A DNA stretch of 32,952 bases from contig WRFD01000004.1 in NCBI GenBank assembly GCA_009778955.1, positions 1 to 32,952 on the forward strand, in the 5' to 3' direction. Under the pieces are notes generated by a model. That model saw only the letters and a program-made list of their open reading frames with translations. It did no database searches and had not been told where the DNA came from. The DNA is from Desulfobulbus sp. (lineage in GTDB: Bacteria > Desulfobacterota > Desulfobulbia > Desulfobulbales > Desulfobulbaceae). Positions 15,709 through 24,397 of this stretch are shown here, piece by piece (position 1 is the first letter of the stretch; each line of letters opens with the position of its first letter). A program made the translations under genes and the position numbers.

Positions 15709-16794
15709 ATGGCTGCGCCGGGCAGAAAAAAACCGCTGCGCAACGGCTACACCACCGGGGCCTGTGCGGCTGCGGCGGCCAAGGCGGCCACCTTGTGCCT
15801 GCTGGGCAAGGCGTGTCCGGAGACAGTGGAGATCCCCTTTCCCGACGGCTCCCGGCATGGCTTTGCCCTGTGCCGAACTGGCGGGCTGCCGGCCATGGCC
15901 ACCGTGGTCAAGGATGCGGGGGACGATCCCGACGTCACCAATGGCGCCGAGATTGGGGCCGAGGTGCGCTGGCTTGCCTTTGACCTGCCCGAGCGGATCG
16001 TCCTGACCAACGGCCTCGGCGTCGGCCTGGTCACCAAGCCCGGCCTGCCCGTGCCGATGGGCGAGGCGGCCATCAACCCCGTTCCCCGGCAGATGATCCG
16101 GGCTGCGGTGGCCGAGGCCCTGGAGGGTTCGGACCGTGAGGAGCAGAGTTTGGAGGTCCGGATTTTCGTCCGCGACGGCGAGATTCTGGCGGAAAAGACT
16201 CTCAACCGACGCCTGGGAGTGATCGGCGGCCTGTCGATCCTCGGCACCACCGGAATTGTGCGGCCGGTATCGGCAAAGGCCTGGACCGACACCATCGAGG
16301 CCTCGATGCGGGTGGCCCGCGCCGTGGGCCTCACTGAGACGATTTTGTCCACCGGACGGACCTCCGAGGCCATGGCCCAGGGGCTGTTGCGCCTGCCCGA
16401 GGAGGCCCAGGTGATGATGGGCGATTATCTCCGCTACGCCTTGGAGGCGGCCCGACGGCACGGCTTTTCCCGCATCCATCTGGCCGCGATGTGGGCCAAG
16501 CTGGTCAAGGCGGCCCTGGCCGTGCCTCAGACCCATGTCCGCAACGGCGCCCTGGAGGTCCGGCAGGCCGCCAACCTGCTGGCCCGACTCGGCCTGGACC
16601 GGGAAAGCGCCCCCGAACTTTGGACCGCCAACACGGCGCGCGAGATCTACGGTCAGCTAAAGGCGATGCGCCGCGACGACTTGATCGGCGCGGTCTGCCG
16701 TCAGGCGCAGGAACAGGCTCGGCAATGGTCGGGGCTGCCAGTGCGGGTCTATCTAGTGACCGCAGAGGAGGGGGTGGTCCATGTCGAGGATTGA
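15709..16794 (+). CDS. cbiD: Cobalt-precorrin-5B C1-methyltransferase
   Basis: SAM-dependent C1 methyltransferase of the anaerobic pathway, 361 residues, the usual length. The hallmark N-terminal LRNGYTTGACAAAAAKAA is present (residues 10-27), followed by TNGLGVGLVTKPGLPVPMGE, the INPVPRQMI segment and GLSILGTTGIVRPVS. The C-terminal half shows IHLAAMWAKLVKAAL. The ATG comes 6 bp after the cbiC stop, and the 3' end overlaps the cbiET gene by 14 bp. Confidence 0.95.
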   Translation: MAAPGRKKPLRNGYTTGACAAAAAKAATLCLLGKACPETVEIPFPDGSRHGFALCRTGGLPAMATVVKDAGDDPDVTNGAEIGAEVRWLAFDLPERIVLTNGLGVGLVTKPGLPVPMGEAAINPVPRQMIRAAVAEALEGSDREEQSLEVRIFVRDGEILAEKTLNRRLGVIGGLSILGTTGIVRPVSAKAWTDTIEASMRVARAVGLTETILSTGRTSEAMAQGLLRLPEEAQVMMGDYLRYALEAARRHGFSRIHLAAMWAKLVKAALAVPQTHVRNGALEVRQAANLLARLGLDRESAPELWTANTAREIYGQLKAMRRDDLIGAVCRQAQEQARQWSGLPVRVYLVTAEEGVVHVED

Positions 16795-17986
16795 GTTGAT
16801 CGGGATCAGCGGCAGCGCCCTTGCCGCCGCGCAGTGGCCGCTGCTGCGCCGCTGCACTGCCGTTGTCGCCTCTCGCCGCCATCGTTTTCTGGTGGCCGAT
16901 CTGCCCCACCCTGTGATCGACATCGTCCCGGTCGAGGCCATGCTCAACCAGGTGGAGGAGGCCCTAGTCGCCGGCGACGTGGCGGTGCTGGCCAGTGGCG
17001 ACCCGCTGTTCTACGGCATCGGCCGCCGCCTGATCGAACGGTTCGGACCTGAACGGCTGAGTGTCAGGCCGGCGCTGTCGGCACTGCAATTGGCCTGCGC
17101 CCGCTTCCGCACCCCCTGGGACGATCTGGCCCTGTTGAGCTGCCACGGCCGGGAAGCCGACAATCTCCCCGGCCGCATCCTCCGCCAACGGCGGTCGATG
17201 CTGTTCACCGACGGCCGCAACAGTCCGGACAAGGTGGCGACCGAGCTTCTGGCCGCGCTGGCCGCCTGCGGGGACAACGAGCGGATCGACGCCATCAGCG
17301 TCAGGGTGGCCGAGAATCTGGGGCTGAGCGACGAACGCCTGACCAGTGGCAGCCTAGCCGAGATCGCGGCGTACTCCTTTGGACCGCTGAATATGATGCT
17401 GATCGAACAGCCGCCTGGGCCGGCATCGCCGCCTTTCGGGCTGGGCGAGGATGAAATCGCCCATTCCCGCGGCCTGATCACCAAAGACGAAGTCCGCGCA
17501 GCCACCCTGCACCGGTTGCGGCTGCCAGTCACCGGCGTGTTCTGGGACATCGGCGGCGGCTCCGGCTCGGTCTCGCTGGAGGCCTCCCGGCTCTGTCCGG
17601 ATCTGGTCATCCGCATCGTCGAAAAAAAAGAAGAGGAACAGGCCAATATCCGAACCAACATCCGCCGCTTCGGCGCCTACTCGATCCACTTGGTCTGCGG
17701 TGAGGCGCCCGAGGCCCTGGCCGGGCTGCCCGCGCCCGACCGGATCTTCATCGGCGGCAGTGGCCAGCGGCTGGAGGCGATCATCGAGACGGCGGCAGCG
17801 CGTCTGGCCGATGGCGGCCGGATGGTGATCAATGCCGTGCTCGAACGGACCGAAGCCACCGCCCTGGCCTGCTTTGAGCGGCTGGGGATGCGTGCGCAGG
17901 CCAGCACCCTGGCCGTCAGCCGCCGACTTGCCGGCGGCGATGCACAGGTATTCAACCCCATAACCCTTATCACAGGCGATAAATAA
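16781..17986 (+). CDS. CbiE/CbiT fusion: cobalt-precorrin-7 C5-methyltransferase and cobalt-precorrin-6B C15-methyltransferase (decarboxylating)
   Basis: A 401-residue two-domain enzyme comparable to CobL. Residues 1 to about 205 are the CbiE tetrapyrrole methylase (RIELIGISGS, VAVLASGDPLFYGIGRRLIE, LSCHGRE). From about residue 225 the CbiT domain begins (GLITKDEVRAATLHRLRLP), with the SAM motif FWDIGGGSGSVSLEASRL and the later PDRIFIGGSGQRL. One protein thus methylates C5 and C15 and removes the acetate carboxyl at C12. Its start lies inside cbiD (14-bp overlap) and its TAA shares one base with the ATG of cbiL. Confidence 0.94.
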   Translation: MSRIELIGISGSALAAAQWPLLRRCTAVVASRRHRFLVADLPHPVIDIVPVEAMLNQVEEALVAGDVAVLASGDPLFYGIGRRLIERFGPERLSVRPALSALQLACARFRTPWDDLALLSCHGREADNLPGRILRQRRSMLFTDGRNSPDKVATELLAALAACGDNERIDAISVRVAENLGLSDERLTSGSLAEIAAYSFGPLNMMLIEQPPGPASPPFGLGEDEIAHSRGLITKDEVRAATLHRLRLPVTGVFWDIGGGSGSVSLEASRLCPDLVIRIVEKKEEEQANIRTNIRRFGAYSIHLVCGEAPEALAGLPAPDRIFIGGSGQRLEAIIETAAARLADGGRMVINAVLERTEATALACFERLGMRAQASTLAVSRRLAGGDAQVFNPITLITGDK

Positions 17987-18771
17987 TGAGCGACAACCCC
18001 AGCTCGCGGACCGGTCATCTCTATCTGGTCGGCGTCGGCCCCGGCGATCCGGAACTGATGACCTACAAGGCGGTGCGCATCCTGCGCGAGGCCAAGGTAT
18101 GGGCGGTGCCCACGGCCAGGAAGGGCGGCCAGAGCAGCGCCAGGCAGATCGCCGAACAACTGGTGTCGGCCAACGGGCGTACTGTGCTTTCGCTCTGTTT
18201 CCCGATGAAAAAGGTCTATCTCGGCCAGAAGACCGACGACCAACTACTGGCCGCCTGGCGCCAGGCGGCCGACGAGGTCATCCGCCATCTCGACCGCGGC
18301 GAGGATGTGGCCTTTCCCACCCTGGGCGATACCACCCTCTATTCCACCGCCTTCTATCTGCTGGCCATGATCCAGGAGCAGCGGCCGCACGCCCCGGTGA
18401 CCGTGATCCCCGGCATCACCGCCATGGCGGCCTGCGCCGCCTCGCAGTCCAGCCCGCTCGCCCTGGGCGACGATGTCCTGGCTGTAGTGCCCGCCGCCTT
18501 CGAGGACGAACGGCTGCGCTCCATTCTCACCACCCTCGACGCGGTGGTGCTGATGAAGGTGCACCGGCGGCTCGACGCCTTGATCGACCTGTTGGACGAG
18601 CTGGGTCTCACCGGCTGCGCGGTGCTGATTGAGCGCTCGGGTATGGAGGACGAACGGATCTACACCGACATCCGCGAGGCCAGGGGCCGGAAGCTGCACT
18701 ATTTCTCCACCATGGTGATCCGCAAGAAAAAGGTACAGGTGTCCAATGAAACCGATCGCTCCCTCGCCTGA
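17986..18771 (+). CDS. cbiL: Cobalt-factor II / precorrin-2 C20-methyltransferase
   Basis: SAM-dependent tetrapyrrole methylase acting directly after cobalt insertion, 261 residues. The N-terminal GHLYLVGVGPGDPELMTYKA motif, the VAFPTLGDTTLYSTAFYLL active-site loop and VIPGITAMAACAA are diagnostic of CbiL/CobI. It overlaps the next gene, cbiF, by 26 bp and starts in the stop codon of cbiET, so translation is probably coupled through the block. Confidence 0.94.
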   Translation: MSDNPSSRTGHLYLVGVGPGDPELMTYKAVRILREAKVWAVPTARKGGQSSARQIAEQLVSANGRTVLSLCFPMKKVYLGQKTDDQLLAAWRQAADEVIRHLDRGEDVAFPTLGDTTLYSTAFYLLAMIQEQRPHAPVTVIPGITAMAACAASQSSPLALGDDVLAVVPAAFEDERLRSILTTLDAVVLMKVHRRLDALIDLLDELGLTGCAVLIERSGMEDERIYTDIREARGRKLHYFSTMVIRKKKVQVSNETDRSLA

Positions 18772-19525
18772 AGCGTCCGTTCATCCCGTGGTGTTTCTCG
18801 GCGCCGGGCCCGGCGACCCTGAGCTGATCACCCTCAAGGGCCGCCGCCTGCTCGATACGGCGGATCTAGTGGTCTATGCCGGCAGTCTGGTCAACGCGGC
18901 CTTGCTCGACGGGATTCCGGCCACCTGCCACGACAGCGCCCCGCTCGACCTGGAGGCGATCATGCGCCTGCTGGCCGAGGGGTACCGCCGGGGCTTGCGG
19001 GTGGTGCGGCTGCACACCGGAGATCCGGCCATCTACGGCGCGATCCGCGAACAGATGCAGTGGCTGGATAAGGCCGGCATCCCCTACGAGGTGGTGCCAG
19101 GGGTGAGTTCGGCCTTTGCCGCTGCCGCTGCCCTGAAGAAGGAGCTGACCGTGCCCGAAGTCACCCAGACGGTGATTTTTACCCGCCAGGCAGGCCGCAC
19201 CCCGGTGCCGGAGCGCGAATCGTTGCGCAACCTGGCCGCTGCCCAGGCCACCATGTGCATCTTCCTGAGCGTGTCGATGATTGCCGCCGTGGTCGACGAC
19301 CTGCTGGCCGGCGGCTATCCGGCCGCCACCTCGGTGGCCGTGGTTGAGCGGGCCAGTTGGCCGGAACAGCGGATCGTTACGGGCAGTCTGGCTGACATTG
19401 CCGGCAAGATCCGGGATTCGCAGATCAAAAAGACAGCGATGATCGTGGTCGGACCGGCTCTGGCCGAGGACAGTCAAATCGTCTCCAAACTCTACGATGC
19501 CGAATTTACGCACGAATACCGCTGA
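18746..19525 (+). CDS. cbiF: Cobalt-precorrin-4 C11-methyltransferase
   Basis: Tetrapyrrole methylase, 259 residues. The glycine-rich start VVFLGAGPGDPELITLKGRR, VVRLHTGDPAIYGAIREQM, the substrate loop VVPGVSSAFAAAAALKKELT, FTRQAGRTPVPERE and MCIFLSVSMI match CbiF/CobM closely. The gene overlaps cbiL upstream by 26 bp and cbiG downstream by 29 bp. Confidence 0.95.
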   Translation: MKPIAPSPEASVHPVVFLGAGPGDPELITLKGRRLLDTADLVVYAGSLVNAALLDGIPATCHDSAPLDLEAIMRLLAEGYRRGLRVVRLHTGDPAIYGAIREQMQWLDKAGIPYEVVPGVSSAFAAAAALKKELTVPEVTQTVIFTRQAGRTPVPERESLRNLAAAQATMCIFLSVSMIAAVVDDLLAGGYPAATSVAVVERASWPEQRIVTGSLADIAGKIRDSQIKKTAMIVVGPALAEDSQIVSKLYDAEFTHEYR

Positions 19526-20540
19526 GGGCAGTCCCGGCTGCCGCCTGGTAGTGGTGGCGGTGAGCAGGGGCGGCTCTGTTCTGGGCCGCCGCCTGGCCGA
19601 GTCGCTGGATGGTGACTTTGTCGCTGCCAAGGGGCGGCTTGCACGGGTGATGGCCGAGGTCTGGGCCAACTACCGGGAGATTGTCTGCATCATGGCCACC
19701 GGCATCGTGGTGCGCGCCGTGGCCCCGCTGCTCCGCGACAAGGCACTGGATCCGGCCATAGTGGTGTGCGACGAGGCGGGCAATTTCGCCATCTCGCTGC
19801 TGTCCGGCCATCTCGGCGGCGCCAACCATTTGGCCCGGCGGGTGGCGGCCGCGATCGGCGGCCAGGCCGTGCTCACCACCGCCTCTGATGTCCTGGGCCT
19901 CACCCCGCTTGATCTCTGGTGCCGCGACCTGGGGCTGGTCCCCGGCGACAAGGCCGCCTTCACCCGCGCCATGGGCCATTTGGTCGACGAGGGAGCGCTC
20001 AGTGTCTGGAGCCGCTACCCGTTGCCGGAACTGCCGCCGGATCTGCACCCGCACCCCGATCGGGCAACAGCCGACCTGGTCATCGACAGCCGCACCGCCC
20101 CGGCCGAACGGGCCGCCGTTCTCCACCCGAAGGTGCTGGTGGTCGGCATCGGCTGCAACCGGGGGGCAGCCGCCGGGGCCATCGCCGCCGCGGTCGAGTC
20201 CACTTGTGCTGCGCACGGGCTCGCGGCTGCGGCCATCGCCCGCCTGGCCTCAATCGACCTCAAGCAGGACGAGGCGGGTTTGCTGGCCTATGCCAGCACC
20301 CAGGGGCTGACCATTGATTATTACGACAAGGACGCATTGAACCGGATCAAAGAGATCGCCGCCTCGGCAGTCGTTCAGCGCGCCACCGGCGCCAGGGCTG
20401 TGGCTGAACCGGCGGCCTTGCTCAGCGCCGGACTGGGCGCCACTCTGTTGGCTGCCAAAATGAAATGGACCGACGTCACCACCGCGGTGGCCGAGATCGC
20501 CGATCCGTTCGCAACGATAGATAATCCAAGGAACAGGTAA
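19497..20540 (+). CDS. cbiG: Cobalt-precorrin-5A hydrolase
   Basis: Opens the delta-lactone ring and releases the C20 fragment as acetaldehyde. The 347-residue protein has the CbiG N-terminal domain (IVCIMATGIVVRAVAPLL, SLLSGHLGGANHLARRVA), a middle region (AAFTRAMGHLVDEGALSVWS) and the C-terminal domain (VLVVGIGCNRGA, then ARLASIDLKQDEAGLLAYA). ATG 19497 overlaps cbiF by 29 bp, which is long but is the first start in frame. cbiH follows after 3 bp. Confidence 0.94.
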   Translation: MPNLRTNTAEGSPGCRLVVVAVSRGGSVLGRRLAESLDGDFVAAKGRLARVMAEVWANYREIVCIMATGIVVRAVAPLLRDKALDPAIVVCDEAGNFAISLLSGHLGGANHLARRVAAAIGGQAVLTTASDVLGLTPLDLWCRDLGLVPGDKAAFTRAMGHLVDEGALSVWSRYPLPELPPDLHPHPDRATADLVIDSRTAPAERAAVLHPKVLVVGIGCNRGAAAGAIAAAVESTCAAHGLAAAAIARLASIDLKQDEAGLLAYASTQGLTIDYYDKDALNRIKEIAASAVVQRATGARAVAEPAALLSAGLGATLLAAKMKWTDVTTAVAEIADPFATIDNPRNR

Positions 20541-20543
20541 ACA

Positions 20544-21314
20544 ATGACAACGGCACAGGATGGCATCAACGGCTCTCTGGCGGTGGTCGGGCTCGGTCCC
20601 GGCGCCGCTGACCTCATGGCTCCTCGCGCCCGCGCCACCCTGGAAGCGGCGGAGGTGGTCGTTGGTTATCGCACCTATCTCGACCTGGTGCTCGATTGCC
20701 TCAATCCGGCAAGCGAGGTGCTCTCGTCCTCGATGATGCAGGAGATCGACCGCTGCCGGCAGGCTCTTTCGATGGCCGAGCAGGGGAAACGGGTTGCCCT
20801 GGTCTGCGGCGGAGATCCCGGCATCTACGCCATGGCCGGCCTGGTGTTCGAGCTGGCCCGGACAACGGACGCCGCCGTTCCGATCGACGTCATCCCCGGC
20901 ATCGCGGCCCTCAACTCCTGCGCCGCCATCCTAGGTGCGCCTTTGATGCACGATTTCGCCGCCATCAGCCTTTCCGATTTGATGACCCCCTGGGATCTGA
21001 TCGAGCGCCGGCTTGCGGCCGTGGCGCAGGCCGATTTCGTGGTGGTGATATACAATCCCAAATCCAAGAAGCGCACCGACCAGATCGTCAAGGCTCGCGA
21101 GATCATGCTCGCCCACCGCTCCTCCGACACTCCGGTGGGCATCGTCTCCGGCGCCACCCGCGAGCACGAAACCGTACGCCTGACCACGCTCGCGCGGATG
21201 CTCGACGAGAAGATCGGCATGCAGACCACGGTGATCATAGGCAATTCCCAGACCTTTGTTTGGCGCGACAAAATGGTCACCCCTAGGGGGTATGGTCGAA
21301 AATACGGATTGTGA
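20544..21314 (+). CDS. cbiH: Cobalt-factor III / precorrin-3B C17-methyltransferase
   Basis: Methylates C17 and drives ring contraction. The 256-residue protein shows LAVVGLGPGAADLMAPRARA, VALVCGGDPGIYAMAGLV, VIPGIAALNSCAAILGAPL, the diagnostic ISLSDLMTPWDLIERRL and VVIYNPKSKKRTDQ. It is the last gene of the corrin operon. Twenty-four bp beyond its stop, the minus-strand island genes begin, so the 3' end is probably an island junction. No strong terminator was seen after it. Confidence 0.95.
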   Translation: MTTAQDGINGSLAVVGLGPGAADLMAPRARATLEAAEVVVGYRTYLDLVLDCLNPASEVLSSSMMQEIDRCRQALSMAEQGKRVALVCGGDPGIYAMAGLVFELARTTDAAVPIDVIPGIAALNSCAAILGAPLMHDFAAISLSDLMTPWDLIERRLAAVAQADFVVVIYNPKSKKRTDQIVKAREIMLAHRSSDTPVGIVSGATREHETVRLTTLARMLDEKIGMQTTVIIGNSQTFVWRDKMVTPRGYGRKYGL

Positions 21315-21338
21315 AGGGAAGAGGGACAGAAAGATAAG

Positions 21339-21912
21339 CTATCGCGCTATAAACCATCTTTCCGCAAGCACAGCGGAGCGCTCCAGAATCCAGAAACGGG
21401 CTTGGACATATTCGCCGCGCCGTGTGCCGCACCACGCTGGATCGCATGGACGTAGGGATCAAATATCTTTTCCCACGAAACCCGCATGGAATCAGCAAAG
21501 CGTTTCTGAGGCCAGATTTTTTCCAGTTCATCCCATTGATTGCTTTCGGCTTCGTTGTCTGTGCAGTGGCCATATGGCACTCCTCCTCGTCGGAAAGCAG
21601 CACTTTTGAAATGGGAATCCTGAAGGTCAGCATGGCCGTGCGCTTGCCTTTTTGCCCCAGCCCGCAGGAGCGTAAATCCGGCGGCTGCTTGCCTTCGTGC
21701 GTATGCCAGGCCCAGACAGGAAACTTGTCCGCTTTGGTCGGTTTTGACGAAAGTCGCTTTTTCATTTGCTCCGCCATCCAGTGGTACGGACGCCATTTCA
21801 TGTCGCGGATAAACTGGTTCGCCCGTCTGCCGTCGCCGTTCAGGTAGCCTTGCTGTTGCAGCAGGGCATATGCGGCTTCGTTGCAAAAAATGGTTTAGGG
21901 TGACAAGAGCCT
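21339..21912 (-). pseudogene. DUF3841 family gene broken by at least three frameshifts
   Basis: Three different frames carry successive pieces of one DUF3841-like protein. Reading on the minus strand, CNEAAYALLQQQGYLN, then RPYHWMAEQMKKRL, then KFPVWAWHTHEG and VLLSDEEE lie in one frame (about 21890-21570). Next, GHCTDNEAESNQWDELEKIW and WEKIFDPYVHAIQRG lie in a second frame (about 21565-21430). Finally, EYVQARFWILERSAVLAERW and FIAR end at TAG 21339 in a third frame. The family pattern (YxWMxxQM, WAW, VLLSD, VQxxFW) is followed throughout. The N-terminal start is also in doubt because a T6 run at about 21886 separates it from the frame of the upstream ORF. The function of DUF3841 is not known to me. 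Such genes sit in defence and mobile neighbourhoods. Confidence 0.7.
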
Positions 21913-22264
21913 GAGAATTGGACTGACGTAGATCGTGCTGCATTGATACACTCAGCTTGGGCGGCAGCTCTCGTCCGGTGATGCCGCGAAGCCAGCGCAG
22001 ACACTCAGCCATATCGCGGCAGCGTACGCTGTGCGAACCTATTTCAAAATCCGCCAGACCATGTTTTTTCATGGCCACCGGGCTTGCAGCATGCTCACTT
22101 AATCGGATGCGCAACGGTTGGGAAAGCACAAGGGCATGCCACAATGTCAGATATACGCGTTCAGAACCACCGCTGACGTGGCGCTCTACTGTAACCCCAA
22201 GCTCTTCGGCGTAGCGGGCAATTTTTTGGGCAATAAGGGCAGGTTCATGCGTTAAAGTCGTCAC
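21347..22264 (-). CDS. Hypothetical protein, composite open frame
   Basis: An uninterrupted frame of 305 codons starting at GTG 22264. Only about the first 125 codons (to about 21890) look like a gene of their own: ALIAQKIARYAEELGVTVER, YLTLWHALVLSQPLRIRLSE, then DMAECLRWLRGITGRELPPK, a small mixed alpha/beta protein with no family I recognise. The remainder runs through the broken DUF3841 gene, first out of its frame and later in it, so the 305-residue product is probably not natural. The gene lies 151 bp after the tandem nucleotidyltransferase on the same strand and may belong to the same module. Confidence 0.35.
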   Translation of the reverse strand: MTTLTHEPALIAQKIARYAEELGVTVERHVSGGSERVYLTLWHALVLSQPLRIRLSEHAASPVAMKKHGLADFEIGSHSVRCRDMAECLRWLRGITGRELPPKLSVSMQHDLRQSNSQALVTLNHFLQRSRICPAATARLPERRRQTGEPVYPRHEMASVPLDGGANEKATFVKTDQSGQVSCLGLAYARRQAAAGFTLLRAGAKRQAHGHADLQDSHFKSAAFRRGGVPYGHCTDNEAESNQWDELEKIWPQKRFADSMRVSWEKIFDPYVHAIQRGAAHGAANMSKPVSGFWSAPLCLRKDGL

Positions 22265-22415
22265 GTTTATGCCGCCTCAGCACGGTCAACATATCCTTTC
22301 AAAGATGGTTCCTTCATCCGGTCCGCTTCCGGGGCACTCTGACTCTGGAATCTGACTGTTGCCCTTCAATTTTCGGTGATTTTTGATGTAACCCACGAAA
22401 AAACATCGAAATTCG

Positions 22416-24284
22416 TTATTGCCACGCCTCTGCCAGCACTGCCATAAACATCGCATCCAGGTTTGCTTGTTGCTGTTCTGCTGGCAATGCCGGCGTTTCC
22501 CTCTCCAGCCGGTCCCGTTCGTTATTGACAAAGGCCGCTGTCAGCGAAGGGGGCGTAAAGCTGTCTTTCTCGCCGCCACTGCGTTTGATTTCCACCAGAC
22601 TATTCAATTCTTTTCGCAGGGCGGCATCGGCAATGACGCCATCCATGAGCAGATCAAAACGCATGGGCGGGACGCCTTTACCCTGTTCAATCCAGCGCAT
22701 GGCGAGCAAAGGCCGTAGCAGATAGAACCACGCTTTGATTGACGGCTCCTTGTCCCAATAGCGTGCCCGACATTTTTTCATCATGCTGCGATGATGATGC
22801 CAAGTACGGGCGGGGGACACACAGGACGAAGCGGTGTTCCGAAGGAGCGAGGCCAGTGGCCCTGCTTCGCGATACACAACGGGCGAACTGAGCCACTCAA
22901 GCAAGGGCGGATTTGACTGACGGAAGAGCTTGAGGGCCTTGCGTAACTCCCAGCCGTTGATGTCCAGCTCGCCCGCAGGCGTCATTTCAATGCCCAGTTC
23001 CAGAACATCCCGCTTCTCTTCCGGAGCGACGCCCAAATACCATTCCGGCTCGTGGACGTAGATGAAGCGCACATCAAAGTCGGAATCTGCGGAGGCAAAA
23101 CCCCAACCCCGGCTGCCCGACTCTACAGCGTATAGAACTTTGACGCCATGTTCCCGCTCGATGTCGTCTAGCTTGGCCTGAACAGTGGTCAAGGTTTCGG
23201 CGGGAATGGAAAAGCCTTCATCAAAGCGCGTGGTGTAGGCTGGCGCAGCGAGTCGTTTTTTGCTCCCATCATAGCAGGCCAGCACGCAGGCTTCAGCAAA
23301 GGCGGCATCGTATGCGCTGGCAAAGGGAGCATGCGCTCGGAGCAGATCCACCACCTCAAGACGCTCAAGAATGCGTGGTTCCACTTCTCGCCAAGGATAT
23401 CTGCCTTCCTTGACGGCAATCAACTCTTCGCGGTTGCGCAGGGGAAAGACGATTTTGCCGGTTTGCAGCAACTCTTCCATCTGGAATAGAGCGCGCAGGG
23501 CGTGAGAGAGAGCTTTGAAGTCCAGACCTTCGTTGCGTTCGGCTTCCTCTGCCCGAGCGCCGTAACGCCTCATGGCGGCCTCTACCCGGCGGGTCAGTTC
23601 TTCTATGCGGATTGCGCTCATATGCAGTTTGCCGCAAAGTTGCAGGGCGCGCTTATTCTGCACGGTCACGATGGAACAAAAGCGGTCATCCGCGCAGGAG
23701 GCAGCCAAGGCGTCCAGGGAATCGCTCAGGCGGTCATTGGGTTGCGGTTCTGGACAATGCGTTTGCAACCAGGCGCGCACCATCTTGAGTGCGCCCACTC
23801 GGGAACCTTTGATGCCGTATTTTTTTGCTTGCCCAAGGCTGTATTCGGCGTAAGCCCGGCCTTTGACCGTATCCATGAGGCGCTGAGGGTTCGCGAAAGC
23901 CGCGTCCAAAGCCGGATGCCGATACAACGTGCAAGCCGCATGCGACGGCGAAAACAATACGTCCATGGCGCCGGTATCGCCTGAGGGCAGGAGCTTCAGC
24001 AACCAGCGCTGTACGGACCACAGGTCGATATCCGCATCCCCGGCCAGATTCCGACGTTCACTGTTGCCGGTGGAAAAATGCAGACTTTTTGGGGCCTTAT
24101 TGAGAGCCAATGATTCTCGGGACGGCAGAAAAATTCCCCGCACGTCCACATCGGATTTACCCGGCGTTACCGTGCCGTATAGGGTAGCGCCGAAGAGCGT
24201 CAAGAAAAGCAGCGTAGCATCGTGTTCGCGGCACAGGGCTTGGGCTTGTTCGAGGAGCAAGAAATGTTCAGGGTACTGTGTCAT
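22416..24284 (-). CDS. Tandem RlaP-type nucleotidyltransferase (two-domain fusion)
   Basis: A 622-residue protein with two DNA-polymerase-beta-like nucleotidyltransferase domains of the RlaP/YcgL kind. The first (about residues 5-330) has GATLYGTVTPGKSDVDVRGI (motif G-x8-DxD) and a third acidic site in DADIDLWSVQRWLLKLL. The second (about 370-600) has ESGSRGWGFASADSDFDVRF, EWYLG and ELDINGWELRKALKLFRQSN. Each acidic site is followed by a similar block (MDVLFSP versus LEWLSSP), so the halves look like a duplication. Both catalytic triads appear intact. RlaP-like proteins have been linked to RNA repair; the substrate is unknown. It follows the DUF4928 gene by 113 bp on the same strand. ATG 24284 is used because residues before it (from ATG 24350) look non-coding; neither start has a good Shine-Dalgarno sequence. 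Confidence 0.82.
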   Translation of the reverse strand: MTQYPEHFLLLEQAQALCREHDATLLFLTLFGATLYGTVTPGKSDVDVRGIFLPSRESLALNKAPKSLHFSTGNSERRNLAGDADIDLWSVQRWLLKLLPSGDTGAMDVLFSPSHAACTLYRHPALDAAFANPQRLMDTVKGRAYAEYSLGQAKKYGIKGSRVGALKMVRAWLQTHCPEPQPNDRLSDSLDALAASCADDRFCSIVTVQNKRALQLCGKLHMSAIRIEELTRRVEAAMRRYGARAEEAERNEGLDFKALSHALRALFQMEELLQTGKIVFPLRNREELIAVKEGRYPWREVEPRILERLEVVDLLRAHAPFASAYDAAFAEACVLACYDGSKKRLAAPAYTTRFDEGFSIPAETLTTVQAKLDDIEREHGVKVLYAVESGSRGWGFASADSDFDVRFIYVHEPEWYLGVAPEEKRDVLELGIEMTPAGELDINGWELRKALKLFRQSNPPLLEWLSSPVVYREAGPLASLLRNTASSCVSPARTWHHHRSMMKKCRARYWDKEPSIKAWFYLLRPLLAMRWIEQGKGVPPMRFDLLMDGVIADAALRKELNSLVEIKRSGGEKDSFTPPSLTAAFVNNERDRLERETPALPAEQQQANLDAMFMAVLAEAWQ

Positions 24285-24397
24285 ATCAGATGGTGCGGTC
24301 TTCAAAGGAGGCCAAATTGACGGAGCGGGCGCCCGGCTTGACGGCGCCATCTGGGCGTCGTCATGTTATCAAGAGGAAAACTATTTTTTGGATGAAC

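Noticed and set aside
15010-16536. 508-codon antisense frame across cbiC and cbiD
   Set aside because: Spans two recognised genes and the gap between them; composition is that of a GC shadow.
22267-22317. 16-residue open frame (MKEPSLKGYVDRAEAA) just before the GTG at 22264
   Set aside because: Looks slightly coding and its stop is 2 bp before the next start, but it is too short and lacks a ribosome binding site; it may be the tail of a lost gene.
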